Assembly: GCA_026989405.1 (NCBI GenBank)
Contig: JALSJL010000148.1
Coordinates: 1-22,178, forward strand
From: Marinosulfonomonas sp.
GTDB lineage: Bacteria > Pseudomonadota > Alphaproteobacteria > Rhodobacterales > Rhodobacteraceae
Direction: 5' to 3'
DNA length: 22,178 bases
This document shows positions 21,818 to 22,178 of the stretch, one piece after another. The notes under the pieces are model-generated. The model was not told the DNA's origin. It saw nothing but the letters and a program-made list of their open reading frames with translations, and did not search any database. The position numbers were made by a program, and so were the translations under genes. Position 1 is the stretch's first letter, and each line of letters opens with the position of its first letter.

Positions 21818-22178
21818 TATTCGGGGGCTGCCGGGAAGGTGATGTCTTCCACATCGGCGACGAAAAACGGAAAGTAGTCGTCGGTGCCAAAGAAGTTCCC
21901 GGCCTCGACATGGGTCGCCAGGCGATAGCCTGCAAAGTCCCGAAACTCTGACAGCGTGCCGCCAAAGGGTTGCAGCCGAAAGGTCTTTTCGGGGTTCGCA
22001 TCGCTCCAGCGCTGCATCCAGACGGCTGTCGGCTGTCCGTTCTCGGCCACGCCAAGGCGCACGGTTTGTTCCAGCCCACCATGACGCATCGTGACCTCTG
22101 CCGTCTTGTCGTCGATCTCGCGCCATTCGATGCCGGGGCCGGGCAGCAGTGCCGCCGGGCTCCAGAACAGGGCTTCGG
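21817..22178 (-). CDS. DUF6544-like protein, 3' part only
   Basis: The open frame enters from the right edge of the window, so only the last 119 residues are visible. They read EALFWSPAALLPGPGIEWRE at the visible start, then RLQPFGGTLSEFRDFAGYRL, HVEAGNFFGTDDYFPFF and VADVEDITFPAAPE at the end. This resembles the C-terminal half of DUF6544/DUF6920-type proteins of unknown function. An internal ATG at 22089 is not the start, because the conserved sequence continues upstream of it. It is followed on the same strand by the MAPEG gene. Confidence 0.75.
   Translation of the reverse strand, partial: EALFWSPAALLPGPGIEWREIDDKTAEVTMRHGGLEQTVRLGVAENGQPTAVWMQRWSDANPEKTFRLQPFGGTLSEFRDFAGYRLATHVEAGNFFGTDDYFPFFVADVEDITFPAAPE

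Overview
The window reads as chromosomal DNA of a GC-rich alphaproteobacterium, most likely from the Rhodobacterales/Roseobacter group. This rests on the gene order nrdR-ribD ... ribE-ribB-ribH-nusB, on a his cluster ordered hisB-hisH ... hisA-hisF-hisE, on a RibB fused to a degenerate GTP-cyclohydrolase-like domain, and on the style of the intergenic repeats. No phage, insertion sequence or CRISPR array was seen. Coding density is very high: no gene-free stretch exceeds about 200 bases, and the longest is 14827-15023.

Layout, left to right. (1) 55-2138, plus strand: a YjbQ-family gene, nrdR and ribD; nrdR and ribD overlap. (2) 2254-6883, minus strand: a three-gene capsule module, kpsS, a Wza-like outer-membrane export lipoprotein, then kpsC. 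It sits inside what would otherwise be a continuous riboflavin operon. (3) 6990-10439, plus strand: ribE, an unrecognised gene starting inside the ribE stop codon, ribB(X), ribH and nusB. (4) 10476-12363, minus strand: a DUF692/MNIO-type iron enzyme with an extra C-terminal region. Immediately upstream of it lies a 148-residue protein built from two copies of a Cys/His motif. This pair is the best candidate for an undescribed system. (5) 12495-16249, minus strand: histidine genes hisB, hisH, hisA, hisF, hisE, interrupted by one oppositely oriented exported DUF2147 gene. (6) 16370-20701, plus strand: an ArnT-like membrane glycosyltransferase, malonyl-CoA synthetase (matB) and nnrS. (7) 20752-22178, minus strand: tRNA-Gly(GCC), a headless TetR-type regulator remnant, a MAPEG protein and the 3' part of a DUF6544-like gene that runs off the window.

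How the genes work together. ribD, ribE, ribB and ribH supply all the riboflavin steps except GTP cyclohydrolase II, because the second domain of RibB lacks the zinc cysteines; that activity must come from elsewhere in the genome. The his genes cover the middle of histidine synthesis (HisE, HisA, HisF/HisH, HisB). KpsS and KpsC build the Kdo linker of a lipid-anchored capsule and the Wza-like protein is its outer-membrane exit. The ABC transporter and the serotype genes are not here. In the MNIO pair, the enzyme probably modifies or metallates the Cys-rich partner, but this is inferred from proximity and motifs only.

A composite two-hairpin repeat sits directly after the stop codons of kpsC and hisH, both at convergent gene junctions. 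The two copies show a compensatory base change in one stem. A related half-element lies upstream of ribB.
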